Both the position numbers and the translations under genes were made by a program. The notes under the pieces are model-generated. The model was not told the origin of the DNA. It worked only from the letters and a program-made list of their open reading frames with translations, and did not search any database. A stretch of DNA of 64,000 nt, from contig NZ_FWWY01000001.1 of assembly GCF_900176145.1 (NCBI RefSeq), forward strand, positions 1,349,819 through 1,413,818, in the 5' to 3' direction. Position 1 is the first letter of the stretch. Every line of letters begins with the position of its first letter. Below are positions 19,035 to 28,103 of the stretch, one piece after another. This stretch comes from Sulfobacillus thermosulfidooxidans DSM 9293 (lineage in GTDB: Bacteria > Bacillota > Sulfobacillia > Sulfobacillales > Sulfobacillaceae).

Positions 19035-19163
19035 CTAGAAAGTGACTGTACTTAGAGGTGTGTTCCAAGTTCCCGCCATAACACCCGGTAAGTTCCGAAA
19101 TTTGGTCCACACATAAGTACTGCCGGACCGCATGCCCGCATGCAGAAAAATCGGTCGACGCAT
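19035..19163 (-). pseudogene. N-terminal remnant of a second sulfotransferase
   Basis: An ATG with GAGAGGGGAG just upstream opens 42 codons: MRRPIFLHAGMRSGSTYVWTKFR..., then a short unrelated tail and a stop. The first 23 residues closely match the start of the sulfotransferase at 36109-37128 (MNKPIFVHSGWRTGSTYIWSKFR), including the P-loop-like G.R.GST. Everything after that is lost. It therefore looks like a paralogue broken by rearrangement, with its ribosome binding site still intact. Confidence 0.65.
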
Positions 19164-19360
19164 CGTTCTCCCCTCTCTATCGACATGAGGACCGACCCAT
19201 GGCGTCGTCGCCCGGGAACAGGTTACGTCTCCAGTATAACATACGGCCCCCGGTTCACGAACGGTGTCGAAAAATGGTGGACGGTGTGCGGCCCGTTTGG
19301 TATCATACAAGGAAACGCGCGGACGCGGTTCGCAGATTTTCAGACCGAAGGGGGGATGGC

Positions 19361-19969
19361 ATGTTCACCGCCACTACACCGCGTCCCTTTGTGGTATGGT
19401 TTACGGGCTTGTCGGGCGGCGGCAAGTCGACCTTAGCGCACGGGCTCTCGCAGCGACTGCAGGCTCGTGGGCTGGCTCACACGGTGTTAGATGGGGACGT
19501 CTTACGCACCGGATTGTGTGCAGATTTAGGTTTTTCGGTGGCGGACCGCCACGAAAATATCCGGCGGGCGGGCCACGTGGCGAAAATTCTCGTCGATGCC
19601 GGGCTCATCGTGCTGGCGGCCTTCATTACCCCGTTAGAAGGGGACCGACGCATGGTGCGGGAGCTTTTTGCCCCCGGGCAATTTGTGGAAGTCCATGTGG
19701 ATTGTCCCTTGGCGGTGTGCCAGCGCCGGGATCCCAAATTGCTCTACCAAAAAGCTCGTGCCGGGTTGGTGCCGGCGATGACGGGCCTCGCCTCCCCGTA
19801 CGAACGACCGAAACAGCCCGAATTACGCATTCCCACGGATCAGTGGGATGTGGAGACCAGTGTGGCGTATCTCTGGGAATTTGTGGCTACCCGCTATGCG
19901 ATCGGCACGACCCCTTCGCCCGCGAGGAATTCGGAGGGGCGCGATGGTGTCAGCACCCCGAGACGTTGA
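19361..19969 (+). CDS. cysC: Adenylylsulfate (APS) kinase
   Basis: The protein has 202 aa, starting at ATG 19361 after GAAGGGGGGA. It phosphorylates APS with ATP to give PAPS. G16-T24 (GLSGGGKST) is the Walker A loop. 'LDGDVLRTGLCADLGFS..DRHENIRR' is the APS/ATP-binding signature, and FITPLEGDR and KLLYQKAR correspond to later CysC blocks, so the core looks complete. The last 25 residues are an unstructured extension. It is encoded between two sulfotransferase-related genes rather than with sulfate-reduction genes, so PAPS for sulfation rather than assimilation is the better guess. The matching ATP sulfurylase gene lies at 32383. It is GC-rich compared with the sat-gmd genes. Confidence 0.9.
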   Translation: MFTATTPRPFVVWFTGLSGGGKSTLAHGLSQRLQARGLAHTVLDGDVLRTGLCADLGFSVADRHENIRRAGHVAKILVDAGLIVLAAFITPLEGDRRMVRELFAPGQFVEVHVDCPLAVCQRRDPKLLYQKARAGLVPAMTGLASPYERPKQPELRIPTDQWDVETSVAYLWEFVATRYAIGTTPSPARNSEGRDGVSTPRR

Positions 19970-20035
19970 GGGAGCTCCGATTGCGGTGGGCAGTAACCCG
20001 CTGGGCGCAATGGCGTGAGCAGTGAGGAGGTCGGT

Positions 20036-20788
20036 ATGAGCGATCACGTCTCGGGAGACCACAGGGCGCGGTCATTCCCGGCGCTGGACCCTGCGTGGGA
20101 TGGTGGGCCGTCGCCACAACCACCAGAGGATCCGGACGAGGGAACATGGCACCAGTGGATAGCCCGTGCGCAAGCAGGGGAAGAGGCCGTGTGGGACCAG
20201 ATTTTTGCGGCAACCGATGAGTTAGTTCACCGCATGCTGCGCGCTTATTATTGGCCGGGTCTCGACACCGACGCGGAGGATGGGAAGCAAATCGCGCGCA
20301 TCGGCGTGTGGCAAGCGGTGATGCAGTATCAGCCAGACCGTCAGGTGCCAGTACGTGCCTGGCTGCGGTGGGTCATTCAGCGGCGGCTCGCCGATGCGGT
20401 GCGCCAGGCCACCCGGCACAAACAGGTGTTTTACCGCCACGCCCTGCGGCTGGATAGTCCGTGGACGAAAACGGAGACCCAATCAGCGAAAGTGACGGGG
20501 CACCAGCGATTGCCAGCCGACGCGCTCGCTGATCCCCAGCAATGGGCAGATCAGATGGAGGAACGGAATCACTGGTACGCAAGCATGCAACGGTTGACCG
20601 CGTGGGAGTGGCAGGTCGTTTGGGATATCGCTGACGGGTTATCCTATCGTGAGATCGCCCGCCGCCGTGGGCGACCCGTTAAGGCCGTGGACAACGCGTT
20701 GCAACGCGCCCGGCGCAAACTCCGGCGGCACTGGACGCACGCGAGACCCACCTCACCTCAACGCCCCCTCCAAGACGACAACCCATAA
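20036..20788 (+). CDS. SigH-like RNA polymerase sigma factor
   Basis: The protein has 250 aa, with ATG 20036 preceded by GGAGG. Residues about 40-140 resemble sigma region 2: 'AYYWPGLDTDAEDGKQIARIGVWQAVMQY' corresponds to the 'y..g.d.eDl.Q.g.iGl..A...y' core, followed by AWLRWVIQRRLADAVRQATR. Residues about 195-240 are a region-4-type helix-turn-helix (WDIADGLSYREIARRRGRPVKAVDNALQRARRKLRR). Region 1 and region 3 are absent, as in SigH and ECF-like factors. No anti-sigma gene is adjacent. It is the last gene before inverted IS copy B and may be cargo of that structure. Its target promoters are unknown. Confidence 0.7.
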   Translation: MSDHVSGDHRARSFPALDPAWDGGPSPQPPEDPDEGTWHQWIARAQAGEEAVWDQIFAATDELVHRMLRAYYWPGLDTDAEDGKQIARIGVWQAVMQYQPDRQVPVRAWLRWVIQRRLADAVRQATRHKQVFYRHALRLDSPWTKTETQSAKVTGHQRLPADALADPQQWADQMEERNHWYASMQRLTAWEWQVVWDIADGLSYREIARRRGRPVKAVDNALQRARRKLRRHWTHARPTSPQRPLQDDNP

Positions 20789-20839
20789 ATAACGGAACCT
20801 CGTCGAATGATGATCGATTCCCCCTGCGGATTCAGCCTC

Positions 20840-20901
20840 GGTGTTACGCTTATCCTCAATGAATCGGTTGCCAGAAAAATGACTGGCCATGGCGTAACAC
20901 C
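20840..20901. repeat. Perfect 10-bp inverted repeat, 42-nt spacer
   Basis: GGTGTTACGC (20840-20849) and GCGTAACACC (20892-20901) are exact inverted copies in the gap between the sigma-factor gene and IS copy B. They may be an operator, the end of a lost element, or a weak terminator; there is no T-run. Confidence 0.4.
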
Positions 20902-20944
20902 CCACAATTCATACATAATGGCCTAAAGCACTGGTCCTTGCGCG

Positions 20945-21251
20945 GTTTAACCCCCAATATCTAGACAATGGTCCTGTTCGCATGATATTTCGCACCATAC
21001 CGATGTTATGGTGGAAATTGACAATCCATTCGGTGGACCTTCCTCGCTTCACGCCGCCTCGAGGATACCGCCCGGATGGCCGGGCGGCCAGAGTTCGTCT
21101 GGCTGCTGCTCCGCAACGCTTCGGACCCCTCGGCCCCCATGCAAAACCTGCGGTCAAGAGCGAAGCGACGGGCCCGTCTCGGGTTGCCTACTTAATACCC
21201 CACCGGGTGAATCGTTGGCGCGGTGCCCGTTTGGCACTGTTCATAGTACAC
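20945..21251 (-). mobile_element. IS3-family copy B, 3' end (inverted to copy A)
   Basis: Read on the minus strand, this contains the end of orfB (YYEQCQTGTAPTIHPV, stop at 21192-21194), about 225 bp of GC-rich tail strongly similar to 14842-15070 of copy A, and the right terminal repeat (TTAACCCCCAATATCTAGACA on the plus strand, 20945-20965). It continues on the far side of the IS256 element at 22671. Confidence 0.8.
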
Positions 21252-22662
21252 GAGGTTGTCCCAAGCTTCGTGGAATTTCGCTAGCGCATCCTTTCTCGTG
21301 ATTTATCCGATTTGCTCGGTTTTTTGTTCCGGCGTTTTGGAACACGTGGCTTTTAAGGCCGTTTGCAACACGGGAATCTCGCGATAGCCGGGGATCCGCG
21401 TCAACGTGTCTTCGATAAAAAAGCTCGCCGACGCCATCCACCGTAAGACTTGTTGCCCATTGGTCCAATGTTTGACATTTTGCGCATGAGTCCGCAATTG
21501 ACTGTTGATGGATTCCAGGGCATTGGTGTTCGCCAACGTTTGGCGCAAGAGGCCCGGAAGGCCCAATCGATGGACAGTTAAGGTTTCGTTGAGTCCTTCC
21601 CGAAGGCTTCCGGCGGCACCGGGATGGTCCCGTTCCAGCTCTTTCGCGAGTGCTTCTAATGCCTGTGCGGCTGTGTCCGCATCCGGTTCTTGATACGCTT
21701 TCCGTAAGCGCTGGCGGATCCGATTTTCGGCCGATTTCGGCAGGTGGTCGAGCACATTCCGTTGCTTGTGAATTTGGCAGCGTTGGATGAGGACTTGGTC
21801 TCCCTAGACGTCGTGCACGGCTTTGGCTAAGGCCTTGGCGCCATCGATAACCACGAGTAATCCCTGCGCGGCCGTCAGGCCGCGGGTGATGAGATCTGGC
21901 AATAAGGCCATGACCACGGTATGATTTTCTGTCGCCCCTTCGACCAATCCCAAGACGCGTTTGTGACCGTCCGCATCAATCCCTAAGGCGCCTACCACCA
22001 GATGGTCCGCTACACGCAAACCATCGATCATCACCACCCACGTCCGGTCATCCAATCGGCGCTGGAGGAAGCGGTCGAGAGCCTGTTGGGTGGCTTGGAT
22101 AAAGCGGCGGCTCACCGTGCTTTTGCTGGGGCCTGGCTGCTCCATCGCGGCTTCAAAGGCTGCATCGGCATGGCGCTGTTGGCGGCTCGCTAAGCCATAC
22201 AGCATGCGTTCCAGTACGGCTTGTGTCGCCAGCGTCGGGTCCTGAAATGGATGGTAGGTGTCTAACGGAATTTCCTCCGAGCCATCAGCGGCCCGCACCC
22301 GGGGGTGTGGAACGGAGATTTTGCGATCCCCCAAAAAGACACTGCCGACTTCGGTCCCGTGTCGGACCGCTTGGCGTTGCGGATCATGACGGCCTTTAGG
22401 TCCTGCCAACTGCTCCACCTCGGCCGCCATCATCTGTTGCAAAACCTGCAATCCGACCCGGATCGACAGCGCCAATAATCCGTCTTCGGCATCCTGGAGG
22501 ATGTCCACCCACGGCACCGTCACCGACTGTTCGGGAAGCGATTTTTTCTTTATACTGGTAGTCACTAGCGATTCCTCCTCAAGATGGGTTCAGACCTCTC
22601 TAGTAAACCAGAGAGCCATCAGGATCGCTAGTTTCAATTTCTACGAAAAATGGGGCATTCTC
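21252..22662 (-). mobile_element. IS256-family element (about 1.41 kb) with 8-bp target duplication
   Basis: The ends are imperfect inverted repeats: GAGGTTGTCCCAAGCTTCGT at the left and, reversed, GAGAATGCCCCATTTTTCGT at the right, extending through ..GAAATT..CTAGCG.ATCC. TAGTACAC occurs directly outside both ends (21244-21251 and 22663-22670), as expected for the 8-bp duplication made by IS256-type transposases. Removing the element restores the orfB reading '..GCCGTGTACTATGAACAG..' (AVYYEQ) of IS3 copy B. Confidence 0.85.
21303..22565 (-). pseudogene. IS256-family (mutator) transposase with one internal stop
   Basis: The frame spans about 420 codons, starting after GAGGAATCG. Landmarks are VEQLAGPKGRHDPQRQAVRHGTE near the N-terminus, the VMIDGLRVADH catalytic aspartate block, 'VVIDGAKALAKAVHDV' with the second Asp, and QRCQIHKQRNVLDHLP just after the lesion. 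TAG at 21804-21806 interrupts VHDV-x-GDQ, where a single base change from a Trp or Gln codon would suffice. There is no frameshift. The C-terminal part retains ESINSQLRTHAQNVKHW with the expected glutamate. The element is therefore recently inactivated or translated only by readthrough. Confidence 0.85.
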
Positions 22663-23112
22663 TAGTACACGGCAGAAGCCCAATCCTGCAACCGTCCATG
22701 CATGCGGCGCTCATTATAAAAGCGGATCCACTCCGCGGTCACCGTATACGCCTCAGCCAAGGTCTGAAAGACCTGATTCCGCAAACATTCCGCTTCCCGC
22801 CGACTGTGCCAGGATTCGATGTGCGCGTTCTTAGTGGGAGTGGCCACGGGAATGTGTTCATGCATGATGCCTAATGCCTGACACCCAGCGGTCCATGTCT
22901 GGGCGAGAAATTGGGACCCGTTGTCGGTGTCACCCCAGTCGCCTTGACGGGATCGCATGGCGCCTTGCAAGGTGCCTAAGGCTTGAACGGAGGGACCAGT
23001 GAGACCCGAGGTGATAAGCCGGGATGGATCGATCAGAGACATCGATGACACTACAGAGATAAAAAAACCGATCTTCTCCCGCAAGGTATCCATATTTCAG
23101 ATCCATCTCCCC
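22663..23112 (-). pseudogene. IS3-family copy B, orfB central part, truncated
   Basis: On the minus strand it starts abruptly at 'GEMDLKYGYLAGEDRFFYLCSVIDV' (D1 of the DDE core). It runs to AYHLG, needs the same +1 shift as copy A, and continues 'LTGPSVQALGTLQGAM ... TDNGSQF ... KNAHIESWHS ... RFYNERRMHG' to AVY at the IS256 target site. A small deletion removes about seven residues before TDNGSQF. The 5' end of the element and its orfA are missing. Confidence 0.8.
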
Positions 23113-23362
23113 GAGGAGCATGTTTACTAATCCCCAATTGGTTATTAAAAGCACACCTCTGTTCTGTTAGGGTACTCAGCGGCAAATAGCTATTTTGATC
23201 GCGTAGAGGAAAGAAGTCGCCCAACTTCTTATCCATAAACAAGGAGTTCATTCAGAACCTGCGTATGTTTCGGCTAGTACCTAAGAAAAGACGTCGAACT
23301 GAACGAGGTAGTTTTCCATAGCTAATGTGGGAGCAAAAGAACTTGAATCGCTTGTTGTGTTG
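23113..23362. other. Junction DNA left of broken surface-protein gene
   Basis: No coding frame or terminal repeat could be recognised. The left end of IS3 copy B is absent here, so this is probably a deletion junction. Confidence 0.4.
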
Positions 23363-24680
23363 TCACTGTATTATTCGTCCATGTCGTGATGATTTTGAGG
23401 TGCTGATAGAGAGCGGCAAACTGACCTTGTTCTTGGGCTGACACATGCCGCTGAAGTCCGACACCAGAACCGGATAAAATGGCCGACAAGTAACTGGAGT
23501 CGCCCCCTCGCCGGTGGCTGAAGCTCCGGTTTGAATCGCCGCGCGTTCCTCTTCATATCCAGGAGCTGAGCCCCCCGTAATAGCCTGGACCGCATTGTAT
23601 CCCATATTTCCGATAACTTGGCTCGTATTCTTGCCAATGGTTACGGGTTCCGTCGTGATTACAGGCAAAGTCCAAACTGATAATAATGGGGAAGAGATGC
23701 GGATGACATGGGTGGCAAGCAAATACGGAAATCCGTTATTCATAGTGGGTGACAAATGCCATACCGACGTGAAATTCCATCCGGAAAGGGTTGATTCACT
23801 GGTTAAATTAGTCGATGCGGTAATACCGGACGCTGAGTTAAAACCCACGGCGTGGGACGTGCCCGATAGGACCGGATCAAAATAGACGCTTGAGACCATG
23901 GGACTGCTGTATGAGTCATAGAGTCCCAAGATGGCTCCTGCGTAACCGCCACTCACCTTACCCACGGCATATCCCGTCACGAGCGTGCCGCCCTCTAAAT
24001 CGCCAATAAGTCCGCCTCTATACTCACTACCTGAATTGCTCACAGTTCCTGTGGCATAGACATTTTGCACGGTGCCTGAATTTTGATTACCCACGAGTCC
24101 GCCGATGTTGGCGTCATTTCCGGTTACTGTTGCCGTGGAATCACTATCCGTGATGGAACCACCAGCATTAGTTCCCACCTGACCTCCATCTGAAGCTGCA
24201 CCGCTAACCGTACCAGCTGTACTCACCCCAATGACGGAACCTTCCAATCGACCCGCTAAGATTCCGGCGTCAACACTCGAGTAGCCAGTGACTGATACCG
24301 AACCAGAAATCGGAACATATTCAATCACCGCGGAACTCCCAATGACCCCAAAAAATTCGCTATCTTCTACAGAACCCGTGACGCTTAGATCGCTAATGGC
24401 ATAATTCTGTCCATTGAACATTCCGTTAAAAGGGGTATTTTTTGTGCCTAGTGGCTGTCAACTAATTCCAGAGAGATCGATAGAAGCCGTGAGTTCGATT
24501 TTGGCTGTTAAGTATTGTGAGGGATTTTCACCTCCGTAAAGGAGCTCGGCCGGCGAAGAAATTTGAACCCAGCCATTCACCAAGGGTGGCGGCGTTGGCT
24601 GATAGCGAATACGGTTCCTACACCTTTGGTGAGACCAATAATGAAGCGCCAACGAATGCTGTGAATATTTTCTTAACCAT
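23363..24680 (-). pseudogene. GLUG-motif secreted surface protein, degraded
   Basis: An ATG at 24680 opens a signal-peptide-like start (MVKKIFTAFVGASLLVSP) that hits a stop and changes frame near 24610. The next frame reads 'NGWVQISSPAELL...IELTASIDLSGIS' and meets TGA at 24458-24460, where a Trp codon is expected (IS-W-QPLGT). It then continues for about 350 codons with repeats such as GGQVGTNAGGSITDSDSTATV and 'IGGLVGNQNSGTVQNVYATGTV', the GLUG-type motif of bacterial and phage surface proteins. Near 23500 another frame (SAILSGSGVGLQRHVSAQEQGQF) looks more natural, so a further shift is likely. It was a secreted adhesin-like protein and is now inactive. Confidence 0.75.
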
Positions 24681-24991
24681 GAACGACAATGGCTCCCCAA
24701 TGAGATTCCCAACCTGGTGTATCGGTGGACTAAAAAACACTGGGGATTACAAGGGATCAACTGTTGGTCTTATAGTCTTATCGGTCCCTATTGGGATATG
24801 TTTGGTTCCCATCATAAGGGTGGGGCAAAGGCCCGGCAATGGCCGAACACAAGTCGAGACCGGCTTTGAGACCAACAATGAGACCTTGTCTCTACCGTAG
24901 TCTCCCTGTTATTGAGAATGAAAAATGCCTAGAGATGAGGCATGGTCTTTAGCACCAAGTCCACTAACCAAACGCGCAGACCCATAAGGAC
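24681..24991. other. Intergenic region upstream of membrane-protein gene
   Basis: No gene was recognised. A small hairpin ATGCCT/AGGCAT at 24925-24943, followed by GGTCTTT, could be a weak terminator. Confidence 0.4.
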
Positions 24992-26689
24992 TTGTCCAAG
25001 ACGATAATGCGCGTATCGTTTATGATGAGGACTAATAGTCTTATTCATCACTGTTTAAGGTTTTTTCGGAGGACGCTGGTGACAAGAAGGTCTTGGGTTG
25101 TTAAAAATATCACATTGGCTAGTATTCTTTTGATCCTGTGGATGTTGTCGGAATTTATGGCCAGACGGCAGTACCATCCTTTTCGTGATGATTGGTTCAC
25201 CCTAGGGTTTCCAAATTTTTGGGCCGGGGGCAACCGCTGGCAATTCTATTTGGATCATCACTTAGATGCCTACCGCCCTCTGTCGTTTTTGATAGATATT
25301 GAACTCTGGTCAAGATTTTGGCCGCATGAAGTGGTCGTTGCTTTTTTCTTCTTTTATCGCTGTTAGCGACTGCACTGATCTGGCGATTTGTCCTCCGAGA
25401 AGATATGGGGCTACCCATTTTGGATATTTGTCCTTGCGCTGTTATGGTGGCCGTTAACGGATGAAGGACAATATTGGATTACGGCTGCTACGGGCATTGT
25501 GTTGGGACTCTTCATGTTGGGGCTCGGTTTGACTACCCTCAAATTTTTTGCGCGAAAAAAGCATTCTGTCGTTGTGTGGATATTGGCCTTCTTGACCTTT
25601 TTGGCAGCGGATTTATGTTATGAACAATATTGGTTTAGTCAATTTGTGCTAGTGTTCATCATAGCGTGGCATTACCGCAAGGCCTTTTGGCCGGTTGTTT
25701 TAAGTCCGGCATCGGCTTTATTGTTAACGGCAGCATGGTATGAACGGCATGTCCCTGGCATGGTCGCGAATGGCAAAGAAGCGAATCATAGCCTTGGGGC
25801 CGTACTCCATTCGTTTCAGGCGATTGTCCCTCAAATCCAATATATTTGGACCACTGAACAATTTTCGGCATGGCGTGAGGGATTAAGATGGTCACATGTC
25901 CCAGCGATGTGGCTCGTCGTGGTAATAATATTGAGCCTCATATTTTCCCTTTTTGTGGTTTCGTGGAATTATACAAAACCTCATGAGATAGGGGAGATGA
26001 GCGTTCATCCTCTAGCTTTAGCGGGGGCCGGGATAATTTGGATTGTGCTTAGCTATATGCCGTGGCTCTTCACGCATTATGTCTGGGTGGCGGACAGGTC
26101 GGTCACTGTTGCGGCTATTGGCATTGGTCTCTTGGCCGAAGCTCTTCTGGTCATCCTGAGACCATTTAATGTTCATAGGATCGGCCGGATGATGTCCATG
26201 GTGGGGCTGAGTGCATTTCTGGTGACGGTGATTGTCTTGCGAGGTCAAGATATTGCCGCCTATGATGCGGCAAATGCCTTTAGTGCCCAAATCGGGCAGG
26301 TTGTTCTCAAAACGCTTCAGCAGCACCAGGTGACAAAAGGAGTTATCGTCGTCAAAAATTCTACGTGGACATTTGCACCCTGGACCTATACATACCATGA
26401 TCATATTACCACCGTGTGGAATGCCAAATTGGGCACGCACTATATGTTAGAGGACTTATCGCAAGGACATGCTCACTACCACGTCGTGCCGTTATGGCCA
26501 GGTGATCTTGTGACGTCGGTCACAATCCCTAAGGCCACCGCCGTGATTTTGACGACCAAGATGCCGTCGTCCGCCTTAATTGCTCAACTTGGCGTAAGGC
26601 ACGGGGTGGTGATTCAATACCGTGATGTCTTTCCACAGCCTCATATTGTCAGAACCGAGTGGTTTTCTCTAATGCCGGAGCATCATTAA
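24992..26689 (+). pseudogene. Polytopic membrane protein (GT-C-like), frame damaged near 5' end
   Basis: It is a multi-spanning hydrophobic protein of about 565 residues. The N-terminal part has one transmembrane helix, then 'HPFRDDWFTLGFPNFWAGGNRWQ..LDHHLDAYRPLSF'. The paired acidic residues in the first outer loop and the 'RPLSF' stretch are reminiscent of GT-C glycosyltransferases that use lipid-linked sugars. Stops at 25364 and 25376 interrupt it, but one alternative frame over 25340-25420 reads 'FFLLLSLLATALIWRFVLREDMGLP' and joins the two parts. Two compensating indels, or errors around the T6 run at 25341, are therefore needed. About eight further helices and a soluble C-terminal domain follow. 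The start codon is unsure (TTG 24992 or ATG 25007). The function assignment is tentative. Confidence 0.55.
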
Positions 26690-26727
26690 GCATGATTCAA
26701 AACCATAACACATGCGCCATTTTGACA

Positions 26728-26768
26728 GAAGAGGACAGGCCCTTATCAGGACACGCCTGTCCTCTTCG
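26728..26768. terminator. Bidirectional terminator between convergent genes
   Basis: GAAGAGGACAGGC and GCCTGTCCTCTTC form a 13-bp perfect stem around a 14-nt loop. It lies between the membrane-protein gene (+) and the YQFW protein gene (-). Confidence 0.75.
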
Positions 26769-26850
26769 TTGTTGTGAAGAAGAAAATATTAATAGAAAGA
26801 AATGGGGGGATCAATCGCTATGTGGCACAATCGCCCTATGACATGAGCTG

Positions 26851-27900
26851 TTAGTTATGGACGGTAATGGTTGATTCAGGGCTCGCCACTTCGAGACTGG
26901 AGCGTTGGGTTGAGGTTTCATTTAAAGGGGCATTTAAGGGTCTGGCATAGACAACCACATGCCAAGGACCAGGCACCGTCGCCGGAATCACAAAGGTATT
27001 TGTCGCCTTGTACTCTCCACTGCTTTGCCAGCCGTTGGTGGGTGATTCAAACCAAAATTGATAAAGGGGATTGGTAATGCCCGTGGCATTTGCGGTTAAC
27101 GTAATATTGTTACCTACAGCCACCTCGTTGGCAAAACTTAATGAGACAAAACTGTTGGCGCTGATCGGATTCACGGGGTTCTCGGCATTGCCGCCAATAT
27201 CAATCACACTGGTATCCGATTTGGCCTCATAGATGGCTTGTTGATCCGCATTCTCATTGTGGGGTGCACTAAATTCCCGAGCATAGACCAAGACCGACAG
27301 GAAGCCATTTCGGGGCGGGGTGATCGTATACGAATTGGCGAAACTAAAGGGTCCACTCGAATGCCACTGCCCACCTTGCATGGCCCACCAGAATTGGTAG
27401 ACGGGTTCTTTAAACCCAGTGGGTTCTGCCGTCACCGTAAAATTGATGCCGGAAATGGCTGTAGTTGGAGCAACTAAAGCCACGGACTGTCCCGCGGCAT
27501 TTTGATAACCGGCATTGTTTCCAATGGGGCGTGCTACCCAACTCACGGCCAAAGGCATACTGTCTTTGGTAAGGACCGCCACGAACTTATCAGTTTGCGG
27601 AGAATGATGGATAATTGTTGTGCTCACCGTGGTGCCTGAGGTGACCTGATTGAGAATTTGTCCGGTGGTGGCATTCATGATGGCTAAGGATTCCCCTGTC
27701 GATAACGGGGTATTGGTGGCGGCCATCAAAGTCACACTTTGTCCGGTGCGGGCCTGGGGAGTGGTCGCATAAAGTGCTACGGGTTTCGTGGTAGCTGCTT
27801 GGGTGGTGGCTAAGGTGCGATGGGGAATGGCCGCTGTCAGTGTGACTAATCCAAAAGCCGCAATAGCCGAAAACCATATAGATCGTGTATTCATCATCAT
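26851..27900 (-). CDS. Secreted YQFW-module surface protein
   Basis: The protein has 349 aa, with three consecutive ATGs at the start (27892-27900) and a signal peptide ending near residue 30. Residues about 150-235 and 262-345 are two copies of the YQFW module also present in the three large surface proteins at 1.2-11.7 kb (YQFWWAMQGGQWHSSG and YQFWFESPTNGWQSSG, each ending in V.VVYAR/VLVYAR). It has almost nothing else, so it is effectively a minimal member of the family. No strong RBS was seen. It is probably cell-surface associated; the ligand is unknown. Confidence 0.75.
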   Translation of the reverse strand: MMMNTRSIWFSAIAAFGLVTLTAAIPHRTLATTQAATTKPVALYATTPQARTGQSVTLMAATNTPLSTGESLAIMNATTGQILNQVTSGTTVSTTIIHHSPQTDKFVAVLTKDSMPLAVSWVARPIGNNAGYQNAAGQSVALVAPTTAISGINFTVTAEPTGFKEPVYQFWWAMQGGQWHSSGPFSFANSYTITPPRNGFLSVLVYAREFSAPHNENADQQAIYEAKSDTSVIDIGGNAENPVNPISANSFVSLSFANEVAVGNNITLTANATGITNPLYQFWFESPTNGWQSSGEYKATNTFVIPATVPGPWHVVVYARPLNAPLNETSTQRSSLEVASPESTITVHN

Positions 27901-28103
27901 TGGAACATTAATCCCTCACTTTGCAAAAGAACATCCTCTCTTCCCATAATTCTCGTCATCATAAGTAATGTCCTGCCGATCTTTCCAAGATTTTGATGAA
28001 AAGGGCCACATATTGTCTCAATGGGAGCGGTTCAGGTATACTCGTTGAGTATAAAATTACTGTTGGACGTTATGTGACTATACGTGATTAAAGGATGCCT
28101 TGC

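Noticed and set aside
19264-20025. 253-codon frame overlapping cysC
   Set aside because: It covers cysC in another frame, is Gly/Arg-rich without motifs, and cysC itself has a full set of family motifs.
24458-24460. TGA in the GLUG gene as a second selenocysteine or TGA=Trp codon
   Set aside because: The position expects Trp, not Cys; there is no SECIS-like hairpin after it, and the gene also has frameshifts, so it is ordinary decay.
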